NCBI GenBank assembly: GCA_905221605.1 | Contig: CAJNDS010001902.1 | Location: forward strand, 90,001 to 107,500 | Length of the DNA: 17,500 nt | Direction: 5' to 3' | From: Symbiodinium natans | Taxonomy: Eukaryota > Sar > Dinophyceae > Suessiales > Symbiodiniaceae | In this document: piece by piece, positions 6,801 to 15,303 of the stretch | How the letters are laid out: every line of letters starts with the position of its first letter | How positions within the stretch are numbered: position 1 is the first letter of the stretch | Program-made: the position numbers and the translations under genes | The notes under the pieces: generated by a model | Databases searched by the model: none | The model's input: only the letters and a program-made list of their open reading frames with translations | What the model was told of the DNA's origin: nothing

Positions 6801-9800
6801 AAGCCCTAAACCTAAAGCCCAAGCGTCCTGAACCCAACATCTTAAACCCTAAACCCTAACCCTAAACCCGAAAGCCTAAACCCTAAACCCTACTAAACCC
6901 TAAACCCTAAACCCTAAACCCCTTACCCTAGGCCCTGATTCGTGCCGAGGCCGCCACAAGCTCCCGCTCCTCCTGCGGCAGCCCCTGTTGCGTGCGACTT
7001 CTTTTCGGGTTTAGGGTTTAGGGTTTAGGGTTAAGGGTTTAGGGTTTAGGGTTTAGGGTTTGGGTTTAGGGTTTAGGGTTTAAGGTTTAGGGTTTAGGGT
7101 TTAGGGTTTGGGGTTTGGGGTTTGGGGTTTAGGGTTTAGGGTTCTTTCCATGTCGGCAACCCCGCACCCCAGACACAGATAGATGTACAAGTGGTGATTG
7201 GGTTTGCCAAACTTCTGAAGCGAGTTCGACCTAGCATCGGCCGTGAATTGAAGGGCTAGCTTTTGCGCCTCAATACTCTACTTGAAGGTTCATGGGTACT
7301 TATAAGTAGGGTTATAAGTACCCTGAGTAGGGTTATAACCATAGTTACCCTACTTATAACCCTACCTATAAGTACCCATGAACCTCCAAGTATGCAGCAT
7401 CTGCCAGCGTTTAGAGGTACAGGCCGAGCTGGCAATGCGACCAGAAGTCCCGAAATCATGCTGAGAAGAACAAAAAGTCCCAGAGAAACGCCTCTGCGCC
7501 CTGAACAGCCTGAACCCTAACCCTGAGACCCTAAACCCTAAACCCTAAACCCTAAACCCTAACCCGAAACCCTAACCCGAAACCCTAAACAGAATTCCTC
7601 AACCCCCCAAGTAGATCTCCAGAAGCCCTGCACCCAGAAACCGGATTTGCGGTAGGGAGGCCTCATGGCCACCCATGCGAACGCAGCGGGAGGCGCGCTG
7701 AACCAGGTCCGAGTGCCTGGAGGTCGGGGCGTGCGATTTCTCGGGGTGAGGGCCTGAGGGCTTCGGCCTCCCACAAGACCCTAAACCTCAACTTCCCTAA
7801 ACCCTAAACCCTAAACCCTAAACCCTAAACCCTAAACCCTAAACCCTAGGGGGAGGAAAAGCTGTCACATAGCAGCAAGAAGCTAGAGAAGGTTACAAAG
7901 GATCCAGAGGCCGCCCTAAATACCCCAAACCCCCCTGAGGTTGCCCTGAAATCTGCCGACCGTTGAGGCTTTAGGGTTTAGGGTTTAGGGTTTAGGGTTT
8001 AGGGCTTAGGGTTTAGGGTTTAGGGATCCTGCAGACGTCTTTCGGCCCTAGATACCGTGACCTGGAGGTCTTAGGGGTTTACAAGGGTTCAGGGAGAGGG
8101 CTTTCGCCCAAAGCACTCCAAAAGAGACTTGAACTCCGAAGCCCTCAGCTCTTTGGGGTTTTAGGGTTTTGGGTTTAGGTTTTAGGGTTTAGGGTTTAGG
8201 GTTTAGGTTTAGAGTTCAATAACTTCACTGAAGTTTATTTTTGGACCTTCCTGAACCCGAAACTCCTGGGGCGAAGGCCCGAAGGTTTCAAGAGCCAGGC
8301 AAAAGCCCGTAGGGTTTAGGGTTTAGAGGTTTAGGGTTGAGGGTTGAGGGTTTAGGGCTTAGGGTTGAGGGTTGAGGGTTTCGGGCTTAGGGCTTCGGGT
8401 TTAGGGCTTATTTGAAGTTTAGGATCGGGTTTAGGGTTTAGGGTTTAGGGTTTAGGGTTTAGGGTTTAGGGTTTAGGGTTTAGGGTTTAGGGTTTAGGGT
8501 TTAGGGTTTAGGGCTTAGGGCTTAGGGTTTAGGGTTTAGGGTTTAGGGTTTACTCCCAGGCCTGGCCGGCACCTCCACGAGGTGCAGCCGCCTCACGTGC
8601 CTGAACTGGATGCCCTCGCCCGCCTGCGAGGACGAAAACTGGGGCCTTGGGTTCAGGTTTGCGGGCTCTTCCCTAAACCCTAAACCCTAGCCCTAAACCC
8701 TAAACCCCAAAACCCTACACCCTAAACTTTTTTAGGGCTTTGGGTTTCGGTTGCTAGGGCTTTAGGGCTGGGGGCTTAAGGGCTAGTGAGGCTTGGGACA
8801 CTTCACCTCTCAAAGCCCCGAAGTTGAAACCACAGTGAGTCTGAGGCGTCTTCCCTTCGGGGGCTTCTTCAGGACTTGGTTTGGCCTGTGCGGGGTCTTG
8901 CGTTGCGAATTCAAGCGTTTCAGACGTCACTTGGTTTAGGGTTTAGAATTTAGGGCTTAGGGTTTAGGGTTTAGGGTTTAGGGTATAGGGTTTAGGGTAT
9001 AGGGTTTAGGGTGGTCAGACGGGATCCTCAAGGTAACGACCACCTGGGATCTCGAGCTTTCTGGATTCGTCCAGCGTGGAAATGGCCGGCTTCGCTGAGG
9101 TCACCGATATGTAAAGTTACTTTCCGGGGTCCACAGGGCTGCAGCCTGAGACATTGGGTTTTGGCGAGGAAAGCAGGACCCTGCCCCACCCCAGACCTGG
9201 TGTTTGTTTGATGGCAAGATCACCCTATGGGCCCGTGTACCACATTACTATAGACTTGGGCCGGTAAAGTTCCTATGTAGCAAGTACTGTTAAGGCACAG
9301 GCCTTCCCTATTGAGGTACATGAACCCTTCGGGTCCAGCCCAAAACCTGAACCGCAGACACTCCTTGAAGGTTCATGGGACTTACCAGCTACTTATAACC
9401 GGGCTTAGAACCTTACTTGTAACCCCTCTAACTGGAGCTACTTGGGTTACCCCACTTGTAAGTAGGTGTAAAAGCCCACTTCTACGACACCCTAAACCCT
9501 AAACCCGAAACCCTAAACCCTAAACCCTAAACCCTAAACCCTTAGCCTAAACCCTAAACCCTAAACCCTAAACCCGAAGTCCCATGATCCTGCAAGGATG
9601 GTGGATCTAGAGACCGCGAGCCTGCGATGTCTCGGCTACGAGCACGCGGAAACGCTCGCCACCTCGCAGGCGGTTTAGGGTTTAGGGTTTAGGGTTTAAG
9701 GTTTAGGGTTTAGGGTTTAGGGTTTGGGGTTTAGGGTTTAGGGTTTAGGGTTTAGGGTTTAGGGTTTAGGGATTAGGGATTGAGGCTGGAGGTGGCATTG

Positions 9801-12800
9801 GCAGAGAGAAAAAAAACATGAAAACACTCTGGAAAACCCTTAAGAACCTGAGCCCTAAACCCCAAAACCCCAAAAACCCTAAACCCTTGAAACAGTACAA
9901 AAGCAACAAAAACAACAAAAAAACAAAAACAAGAAGCTCTTGGGAATGCTCAGGTCCCCGGGCGCAGGTTGCGCCGGCCATCATTGAAGTCGCCTGAGCG
10001 CTTGGCGTCTTTAAGGGTTTCGGGCTGACGGTTTAGGGTTAGGACTTAGGGTTTAGGGGTTTAGGGTTTAGGGTTTAGGGTTTTGGGTTTACGGTTTAGG
10101 GTTTAGGGTTTTGGGTTTAGGGTTTAGGGTTTAGGGTTTAGGGTTTAGGGTTTAGGGTTTAGGGTTTAGGGTTTAGGGTTTGGGGTTTGGGGTTTGGGGT
10201 TTGGGGTTTAGGACGGTACAGGCTTCAGGGGTCCGAGGCTGAATCCCTTTGGCCTGAGGGCACAGCTCAGCTCGGACAAGGTGGCGACTTTGAAGCCCTG
10301 CCTGGGCTTTCTCTGCGGTTTAGGTAGGGTTTAGGGTTTAGGGTTTAGGGTTTAGGGTTTAGGGTTTAGGGTTTAGGGTTTAGGGTTTAGGGTTTAGGGT
10401 TTAGGGTTTAGGGTTTAGGGTTTAGGGTTTAGGGTTTAGGGTTCAGGGTTTAGGGTTTAGGGTTTAGGGTTTAGGGTTTAGGGTTTGTGGTTTAGAAGGC
10501 AACCACAATGCTGCTGCATATATACGTGTATATCATAAAACCGCATCCACTTTAGGTATGTCTGCCCATGCTACTTTAGTACGACGCCATATTACAGAGG
10601 TCAATGTTACCCTAAATCCTAAACCCCTAACCCCCTTAACGGCAGCCCGGTTGCTTCCTCCCCGTCTTTCGGAGAATCTGGCGCAGGGAGCAGGGCTTTG
10701 CCGGGAGAGTCTTTGGTTCAGGGCCGCGGTACTCCTAACTGGGGGTTTCCGAAAGTTCGAAAGTAGGGGTACCCTTTTTGGGGGTCCCTTGAAAGGGATT
10801 CTACTCTTTTTGGGGTATCAAAGGGGTACCCCAATTTTGGGAAATACCTAACTGGCATAAGGAGTTTAAGGCTTTAGGAGGATCGAGAGCTTAAGGAAGT
10901 TTAGGGGTTTCGGGTTTGGGGTTTGGGGTTTAGGGGTTTGGGAGTTTTTATGGCTGAGGATTTGAAGCTCAGTCGAGCCACAACCCCCCCACCGCCTCCA
11001 GCAGAACCTTGTAGCCGGCCTGCCGCGACAGCATCACCACGGCCTCCGCACGTTGGGCGCATCGTCACACCCAAAAGAGGCCAAGGGCCCCTCTTTAGTT
11101 CAGGAATGTGCCTGTTGCATGCTAAATGAACACTTCGACTCAGGCCTCTGTGCTGATAACAGAGGAAGATTTACAACTAGCTAACCCCAAACCTTGAAAC
11201 CCTAAACCCTAAACCCTAAACCCCCACTGATTGAGGGCCTCAAGTCGGAGATCCCCCCGACCAAGAGCTGCAATCGGCTCGCCTTCTCATTCGCCTTCGC
11301 AATGGCCTTAGCCACGCCGTAGAACTTCGGCGCGTGATCCTCACCACCCACTCGGCTTAGGGGTCTAGGGTTTAGGGGTTTAGGGTTTAGGGTTTTTCGG
11401 GTTTAGGGTTTAGGGCTTAGGGCTTAGGGCTTTAGGGTTTAGGGTTTAGGGTTAGGATTTAGGGTTTAGGGTTTAGGGTTTAGGGTTTAGGGTTTAGGGT
11501 TTAGGGTTTAGGGTTTAGGGTTTAGGGTTTAGGGTTTAGGGTTTAGGCTTCAGGGGTTAGGGTTTAGGGTTTAGGCTTTTAGGGTTTAGGGTTCAGGCTT
11601 TAGGGTGTTTATCTAGGGGCTTCAGGGCTCAAAACCAGTGGATTCGGAGGATCCCTGACGGGGACACGAAGCACCCTGGCACCCGGCACCCAGGCTCTTC
11701 AGGGGTACAGTAGAATGAGGGAACCCTAAACCCTAAACCCTAAAACCCTAAACCCTAAACCCTAGACCCTTGATCTTATTCCCCCTTGACAGACTCCTTC
11801 ACGTTGGCCAGGAGGCTTGTTCGCTTGGCTCCGTGGTAGGCGCCTCGCCGAGAGCCCAGCACCAGCCCTGACTGAACCCCAAGACCCGAAAGCTATGTCC
11901 CCTACATCCCCCTACAAACCACCCCTGCCTGCCCCCCTACATAACCCCCTACATACCCCCCCTACATATCCCCACCATACCCCAACTCATACCCCCTACA
12001 GACACTCCTCTACATACCCCCTCACCTACCTGCATTGCTGACAGTCGGAGTTTGGGTTTCCGGGCTTGGGCCTTGCACTCGGAGCGAGGGTGCCAAGGTT
12101 TTCTGTGTGTCTTTAGTTTTAACCGGGAGTCAGAACGGTATCAAAAACCCTAAACCCTAAACCCTAAACCCTAAACCCTAAACCCTAAACCCTAAACCCT
12201 AAACCCTAAACCCTAAACCCTAAACCCTAAACCCTAAACCAAACAGCATTCGTTTAAAAGAAGATGGGGCGCCGGACCGTGGAAAATGTGAAGGTTGCAG
12301 TAGGCGGCAAGTCGGGCTAGGCGAGTCTCCTAGAGAAGGCCACTTGCTCATCAGTCGCCTATAAAGATGCACACATGCACACATGCGTGCTTACATGCGC
12401 ACATACATACATACATACATACGTACATACATACATACATACGTACGTACGTACATACATACACATGCATCCATGCATGCATACATGCACACACTGCATA
12501 CATTGCAAATGTTTGCATACATTACACGAACGGGGGACGCAGAGTGGAAATGATGTGGCCTGGCCAACGGAGAAACTAACCTACCGGGAGAATAGATGGC
12601 CCTGTCAAGCCCTTCAGGGGAGGACTTCTGCGGGCCTGCGGAGGAGCCTCATATGGGGCCTTAACAGTTAGAATAGGGTTTTGGGGGGTTCTTGTAGTAT
12701 AGCTATAAAGGGACCATAAGGGAATACTATAAGTGGTTATTCTGACCCTATATTGAGGTGGAAGAGGAGGCTTGTACAGATCTCTATCTTCAGACAGTCG

Positions 12801-13283
12801 GGGTGTGGCCTCACCGCCGACTTTCCTATCATGGTCTTGAAACACGGGGCTTGGTGATTTGGTCCACTGACATACATAAATCTTGCACGAGCCCTCCATG
12901 ACACCAGCCAACGATAATCAGGATGTGGGGTCGTGGGCGAAGAGCACATAGCAAAGTGGCGCAAGGCTTCCTCCATCCATGACCATCAGCACTCACCTTA
13001 AGCACAGCCTTCTATAATTTTCTTGCAATCCGACCTCCACGTCACTCTTTTCACATTTGTGGAGTTTAGGGTATGTTTTTGGCCTTGCTGTAGACCTTAG
13101 TATTAAACACTCAACATTTTTTCAACATCCTAAACCCTAAACCCTAACAACCTACATCCTGCAAACCCCAAAGCCCTAAACCCGGAAGAACTCCCAAGCC
13201 CAAACCACTCCTTCATCCCCCCCCCCCCGCCCCCCCCGCGAAAGTCCTCGGACAGCTGCAGAAAGCGCGGGGTGACCATGAAC
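3829..13283 (-). CDS. SF2/SNF2-type helicase, C-terminal lobe and tail, about 19 exons (5' end not found)
   Basis: Exons in transcript order: 13283-13240, 12071-12030, 11867-11797, 11339-11262, 11043-10993, 10297-10234, 9993-9964, 9662-9622, 8623-8562, 7716-7642, 7230-7161, 6984-6962, 6120-6060, 5962-5879, 5515-5417, 5052-5015, 4527-4455, 4197-4177, 4008-3829 (stop TAA). They join in phase to about 401 residues. Helicase signs, in order: DHAPKFYGVAKAI, VVMLSRQAGYKVLLEA (motif IV-like), GERFRVLVAETSQ|AGEGIQF then VRRLHLVEVP (motif V region), and HSDLVQRASRCVRMGGH (motif VI). This order and spacing fit the second RecA-like lobe of an ATP-dependent nucleic-acid helicase. The first lobe with Walker A/B is not seen here. 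Donors are GT, GC and GA, all acceptors AG|G; I chose junctions partly by those rules, so splice detail is less certain than the core. Exons 6984-6962, 4197-4177 and 9993-9964 are least certain. Confidence 0.62.
4240..4800. other. Intron/telomeric mix with possible extra exon
   Basis: CCCTAAA tracts at 4240-4262 and 4752-4795 flank degenerate TTCAGGG/TTTAGGG-like sequence at 4555-4650. A minus-strand open stretch at about 4733-4650 reads MKRDSLQLSRTALAVCDSPP; it does not fit the phase between exons 5052-5015 and 4527-4455 and is left as a doubtful exon. Confidence 0.4.
5115..5224 (+). mobile_element. 110-bp TIR element (MITE-like), copy 1
   Basis: Ends CTTGGAGGTTCATGGGTACT and, inverted at the right, CTTGAAGGCTCATGGGTACT; the terminal inverted repeats extend about 33 bp and the inside holds further GGGTTATAAGTA palindromes. 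It lies in an inferred intron of gene 2. It has no coding capacity, so it would depend on transposase from elsewhere. The left flank is TA, the right flank CA. Confidence 0.85.
5770..5875. repeat. CCCTCAAA/CCCTGAAA variant repeat
   Basis: 8-bp units CCCTGAAA and CCCTCAAA, a telomere-like variant with an extra base, in the intron between exons 5962-5879 and 5515-5417. The adjoining unique stretch at 5700-5770 is open on both strands (plus: ANFYDFDAEMEQSLWDF) and strand cannot be settled. Confidence 0.85.
5969..6054 (-). repeat. Short CCCTAAA tracts
   Basis: Tracts at 5969-5990 and 6020-6054 occupy the intron between exons 6120-6060 and 5962-5879 of gene 2. Confidence 0.93.
6148..6343 (+). repeat. 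TTTAGGG tract passing into a TTTGGGG tract
   Basis: 6148-6248 is (TTTAGGG)n with TTGAGGG variants, then 6249-6343 is a uniform run of about 14 TTTGGGG units. The step from one variant to a pure run of the other suggests local expansion of a single mutated unit. Confidence 0.97.
6344..6842. other. Intron sequence, no exon recognised
   Basis: A further TTTAGGG tract lies at 6496-6550; the rest is unique, weakly telomere-like sequence. The 60-codon plus ORF here is a translated TTTGGGG repeat. Confidence 0.6.
6843..7143. repeat. CCCTAAA tract and TTTAGGG tract flanking a short exon
   Basis: CCCTAAA units at 6843-6920 and TTTAGGG/TTTGGGG units at 7008-7143 face each other across 90 bp containing the GLPQEERE exon (6984-6962; the open frame continues to 6934). 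A smaller version of the 15399-16135 arrangement. Confidence 0.93.
7281..7390 (-). mobile_element. 110-bp TIR element (MITE-like), copy 2, opposite orientation
   Basis: The reverse complement matches copy 1 over its full 110 bp with about five differences. It is bordered on both sides by TA, compatible with a TA target duplication as made by Tc1/mariner-type transposases. It lies in the intron between the motif VI exon and the exon at 7230-7161. Confidence 0.87.
7508..7590 (-). repeat. Interstitial telomeric tract (CCCTAAA)n
   Basis: About ten units with CCCGAAA variants at the right end, in the gene 2 intron downstream of the motif VI exon. Confidence 0.95.
7642..7716 (-). other. Helicase motif VI (75-bp exon of gene 2)
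   Basis: Encodes HSDLVQRASRCVRMGGH followed by EASLPQI. The Q-R-x-x-R-x-x-R core is the arginine-finger motif VI, here with C where most members have a small residue (QRASRCVR instead of a QRxGRxxR form). It starts AG|G and ends at a GT donor. Confidence 0.78.
7796..8553. repeat. Cluster of telomeric tracts in one intron
   Basis: CCCTAAA at 7796-7849, then TTTAGGG at 7971-8026, 8159-8213 and 8310-8553, all in the intron between exons 8623-8562 and 7716-7642. Unique islands at 8030-8150 and 8215-8305 are open on both strands without clear splice sites. Confidence 0.93.
7850..7968 (+). CDS. Possible plus-strand exon inside a gene 2 intron
   Basis: From CCCTAG|G the plus strand reads GGEEKLSHSSKKLEKVTKD then PEAALNTPNPPEVALKSADR and a TGA at 7966-7968. 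It is rich in Lys/Glu and looks like protein, but nothing in phase was found on the plus strand around it, and the minus strand is also open. Confidence 0.25.
8562..8623 (-). other. Helicase motif V, second half (62-bp exon of gene 2)
   Basis: Encodes AGEGIQFRHVRRLHLVEVPA, the EG(I/V)xF..VR..HL.. pattern that follows motif V in several SF2 helicases. The preferred donor is GC at 8561-8560 in phase 2, which completes an arginine with the next exon. Confidence 0.78.
8674..9010. repeat. CCCTAAA tract and TTTAGGG tract around a unique island
   Basis: CCCTAAA at 8674-8725 and TTTAGGG (with TATAGGG variants) at 8932-9010, in the gene 2 intron between the two motif V exons. Confidence 0.93.
8813..8930 (-). 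CDS. Ambiguous open segment inside a gene 2 intron
   Basis: The minus strand reads SETLEFATQDPAQAKPSPEE then GKTPQTHCGFNFGALR, ending near a GTGAAG donor; the plus strand is also open across it. It does not fit the phase between exons 9662-9622 and 8623-8562, so it may be an alternative exon, a relic or chance. Confidence 0.22.
9011..9363. other. Unique intron sequence with doubtful coding signal
   Basis: The minus strand carries two overlapping open readings (KVTLHIGDLSEAGHFHAGR and ISTLDESRKLEIPGGRYLE). Neither fits the phase between the motif V exons. It may be a relic of another gene. Confidence 0.35.
9364..9480 (+). mobile_element. Decayed copy 3 of the 110-bp TIR element
   Basis: The left end CTTGAAGGTTCATGGGACTT matches copies 1 and 2, and CTACTTATAACC plus CACTTGTAAGTAGG resemble the inside. 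The right terminal repeat is not recognisable. In an inferred gene 2 intron. Confidence 0.6.
9488..9775. repeat. CCCTAAA and TTTAGGG tracts flanking the first motif V exon
   Basis: CCCTAAA at 9488-9575 and TTTAGGG at 9673-9775 converge on the 41-bp exon 9662-9622. The distance from the minus-strand telomeric sequence to the exon acceptor is about 10 bp. Confidence 0.95.
9622..9662 (-). other. Helicase motif V, first half (41-bp exon of gene 2)
   Basis: Encodes GERFRVLVAETSQ. It ends CAG|GC, and the next exon at 8623 is preceded by TCGCAG, so TCGCAGGC stands at both ends of the intron. The plus strand of the same stretch is also open (DLETASLRCLGYEHAETLA), but the minus reading completes a helicase motif and is preferred. 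Confidence 0.7.
10030..10212 (+). repeat. Telomeric tract with TTTTGGG and TTTGGGG variants
   Basis: About 25 units, ending in a short TTTGGGG run. In the intron between exons 10297-10234 and 9993-9964. Confidence 0.96.
10321..10495 (+). repeat. Interstitial telomeric tract (TTTAGGG)n
   Basis: About 24 units, nearly perfect, one of the longest uniform tracts here. In the intron upstream of exon 10297-10234. Confidence 0.98.
10500..10930. other. Unique intron sequence with GGGGTACCC inverted repeats
   Basis: GGGGTACCCTTTTTGGGG at 10766 on and GGGGTACCCC at 10824 on are related and partly palindromic. The plus ORF at 10558-10851 has no domain. No exon fits gene 2 here. Confidence 0.5.
10993..11339 (-). 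other. Two gene 2 exons ahead of motif V (motif IV region)
   Basis: Exon 11339-11262 encodes DHAPKFYGVAKAIAKANEK and ends at GT. Exon 11043-10993 encodes AVVMLSRQAGYKVLLEA and ends at GTGGGG. Both are phase 0 at both ends. The PKF element followed by a hydrophobic strand is typical of the start of the second helicase lobe. The intron between contains a short CCCTAAA tract at about 11200-11222. Confidence 0.68.
11356..11608 (+). repeat. Interstitial telomeric tract (TTTAGGG)n with degenerate ends
   Basis: A uniform core at 11456-11546 with degenerate CTTAGGG, TTCAGGC and TTTTTCGGG units on both sides, as if decaying from the edges. Confidence 0.96.
11724..11767 (-). repeat. Short CCCTAAA tract
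   Basis: Six units just downstream of exon 11867-11797 in transcript direction. Confidence 0.94.
11897..12029. repeat. C-rich CCCCCTACATA-type repeat
   Basis: Irregular units of CCCCCTACATA, CCCACCATA and CCTCTACATA. The plus ORF across it (MFAWLRGRR...) is a by-product of the repeat. Confidence 0.85.
12147..12239 (-). repeat. Interstitial telomeric tract (CCCTAAA)n
   Basis: About 13 perfect units in the intron between exons 13283-13240 and 12071-12030. Confidence 0.98.
12367..12510. repeat. (CATA)n / (CGTA)n tetranucleotide microsatellite
   Basis: ACAT, ACGT and GCAT 4-bp units with CACACATGC edges. The two plus ORFs rich in His-Thr-Tyr are translated microsatellite. Confidence 0.95.
12511..13125. 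other. Longest stretch without telomeric repeat; no gene assigned
   Basis: Minus ORFs at 12911-12576 and 12976-12737 overlap in different frames. The second (start MEEALRHFAMCSSP, with YRWLVSWRARARFMYVSGP) is somewhat protein-like, but no family or splice pattern was recognised. It lies in the long intron upstream of exon 12071-12030. Confidence 0.4.
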
Positions 13284-13301
13284 CTGAGAGCTGGATCAGT
13301 G

Positions 13302-13370
13302 TAGGGTCTGTAGGGTCTGTAGGGTCTGTAGGGTCTGTAGGGTCTGTAGGGTCTGTAGGGTCTGTAGGGT
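13302..13370. repeat. TAGGGTCTG 9-bp tandem repeat
   Basis: Eight near-perfect TAGGGTCTG copies run directly into TTTAGGG units at 13367, so it probably arose from a mutated telomeric unit. Confidence 0.95.
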
Positions 13371-13500
13371 TTAGGTTTTAGGGTTTAGGGTTTAGGGTTA
13401 GGGTTTAGGGTTTAGGGTTTAGGGTTTAGGGTTTAGGGTTTAGGGTTTAGGGTTTGGGGTTAATGGTTTAGGGTTTAGGGTTTAGGGGTTAGGGCTTAGG
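13367..13500 (+). repeat. Interstitial telomeric tract (TTTAGGG)n
   Basis: About 17 units with TTAGGG and TTTGGGG variants, upstream of exon 13283-13240. Confidence 0.96.
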
Positions 13501-13799
13501 GATCAGGATAGGGTTTTTTTAGTGCTTAGGGAAGCATCAATAGGCGGCTCTCTAAATTAAGCTCCCCTTTTGGAAATTAGCAAGGACCCTAATTTCGAGA
13601 ACTACCCAAGTAGAGCTGAGGGCCTTTGGTGGTACGAGTTTGGCAGAGACATGGGGGGGGGGTGGATGTTCAGACCCTAAACCCTAAACCCTATAAGGAG
13701 ATTTGAAGGCTTCGAGCAAGCAAGGGATGTTTCAGGACGTCTAGGGCTCAGGGTTTCGGGGCTTCTTGGTGTGGACCTAGTCTGGCAAGGGCTCAGAGC

Positions 13800-13903
13800 C
13801 CTAAACCCTAAACCCTAAACCCTAAACCCTAAACCCTAAACCCTAAACCCTAAACCCTAAACCCTAAACCCTAAACCCTAAACCCTAAACCCTAAACCCT
13901 AAA
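13800..13903 (-). repeat. Interstitial telomeric tract (CCCTAAA)n
   Basis: About 15 perfect units. The preceding 13501-13799 is unique with only a short CCCTAAA run at 13676-13693 and no exon recognised. Confidence 0.98.
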
Positions 13904-14056
13904 CTTAATTTTTGTCCAGAAATAAGGGCATAGGGCTTTCTAGCAGTTTTGGGGTTTTAGGGCTTAGGGGCTTCAAAGCTTTTAGAGGGTTCTTGAAGGA
14001 ATTCGAGGGATGAAAAGCCCCGAGGATTCGAGCTCCGCCTCGACTTTCCAGCCGGG

Positions 14057-14162
14057 GTTCGGGGTTTAGGGTTTAGGGTTCGGGGTTTAGGGTTTAGGGT
14101 TCGGGGTTTAGGGTTTAAGGGGTTTAGGGTTTCAGAGTTGAAGGTTTAGGGTTTAGGGTTTA
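14057..14162 (+). repeat. Telomeric tract with TTCGGGG variants
   Basis: A repeated higher-order pattern of TTCGGGG followed by two TTTAGGG units occurs three times (about 14057-14113), then decays. Confidence 0.93.
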
Positions 14163-14413
14163 CCTAAACCCTGAACCTCCCCCAAAACACACCATGCCCC
14201 GACGGCTGCCAGGGTCAAGTTTTCATGGTTAGTGTTTCGGGTTTAAGGATTTATAGGTTTAGGCCTTAGGGTTTTCAGGGTTTAGGGTTTAGGGTTTAGG
14301 GGTTTCGGGGGTCCCGTTGTTTTTGGGTGTTCTTTCTAAGGTGATGCTACTCTTCCTGGGGGGTTGTATCGGGGCAGTGTGGGCGTTGCAAACTAAGAGG
14401 CTGCAGTATAACA

Positions 14414-14500
14414 ACCCTAAACCCTAAACCCTAAACCCTAAACCTCAAACCCTAAACCCTAAACCCTAAACCCTAAACCCTAAACCCTAAACCCTAAACT
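14414..14500 (-). repeat. Interstitial telomeric tract (CCCTAAA)n
   Basis: About 12 units, just downstream of the candidate exon 14565-14539. Confidence 0.97.
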
Positions 14501-14538
14501 AAACAAGGAAACGGACCTGGCAGGGGCCCTCACTCGAC

Positions 14539-14813
14539 CTCCTTGAGAAGGTAGCGCTTCAGGGCCTGCTCCGGGTCAGTGGTTTAGAGTTTCGGGTTTA
14601 GGGTTTGGGGTTTAGGGTTTGGGGTTTAGGGTTTAGGGTTTAGGGTTTAGGGCTTCGCCCGCATCCAGGGTGAGGGTCTCAAAGGCTTAGTGTTTTCGAA
14701 AGAGTTTGGTGGTTCAAGGGTGTCAGAAGTTCAACTTAAGGTCGGAAGCTTTTATATAGTCCTCACTTTTGCAGGAGCTTCGTGTGCAAAGCATGGCGGA
14801 AAGCTTCCCAAGC
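14539..14813 (-). CDS. Candidate exons upstream of the helicase core
   Basis: 14813-14767 reads AWEAFRHALHTKLLQ between GAG|G and a GTGAGG donor. 14565-14539 reads ALKRYLLKE between CAG|G and GTCGAG, with a stop soon after if not spliced. A 20-bp piece at 14038-14019 (AELESSG, GC donor) would link these in phase to FMVTPRFLQLSEDF at 13283. The sequence between (ETLTLDAGEAL, about 14681-14653) may be another exon. Plausible but unproven. Confidence 0.35.
14584..14653 (+). repeat. Interstitial telomeric tract (TTTAGGG)n
   Basis: About nine units, with TTTGGGG alternating in the first half. With 14414-14500 it brackets the candidate exon 14565-14539. Confidence 0.96.
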
Positions 14814-14869
14814 CTCTGGTCCCCACACGGCCCTACACCTTGCAGTCCCAAACTTCAACGCTACAGCCC

Positions 14870-15303
14870 TGAAACCCTAAGCCCTCAAACCCTTAAACCC
14901 TGAACCCTAAACCCTCAAACCGTAGGCATGCTCAGGGTGTAAGGGCTAGATTGGGCATCTTCTGTGTGGCAGCTTGTACTGTAAGCTTATAAGGGGCCAT
15001 CAAGGGGGATGGTTTGAGGGTTTTGGGGGGTAGAGTTCCATTATGATATGTAGGCTCTCCTAGTATACCTCATACCCCTTGCATCCAAGTAGTATGGGAC
15101 CTTGCAGGCTGCAGGGGGAGTTTAGGGTTCAGGGTTTGGAGGTCGTAAACCCCGAACTCCAAACCTGAACAACCCTGAACCCCTAAAGCGCTAGAGCCCA
15201 AGCCCAAACAACACCTTCAACAAGAACCCCCAAAAAGCCCTAAAGCCTCAAAAGCCCATCAAAAAGGAACCCTAAGCCCTCCGAAAAAACGCAGCAAACT
15301 TGG
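14870..15303. other. Non-coding stretch, degenerate telomere-like
   Basis: CCCTCAAA/CCCTGAA-like units at 14870-14920, then unique sequence. No exon or other element supported. Confidence 0.5.

Noticed and set aside
9601-9675. Plus-strand mini-ORF MVDLETASLRCLGYEHAETL
   Set aside because: The minus strand of the same bases completes helicase motif V in phase with its neighbours.
12367-12671. Two His/Thr/Tyr-rich plus ORFs
   Set aside because: Translation of the ACAT/ACGT microsatellite.
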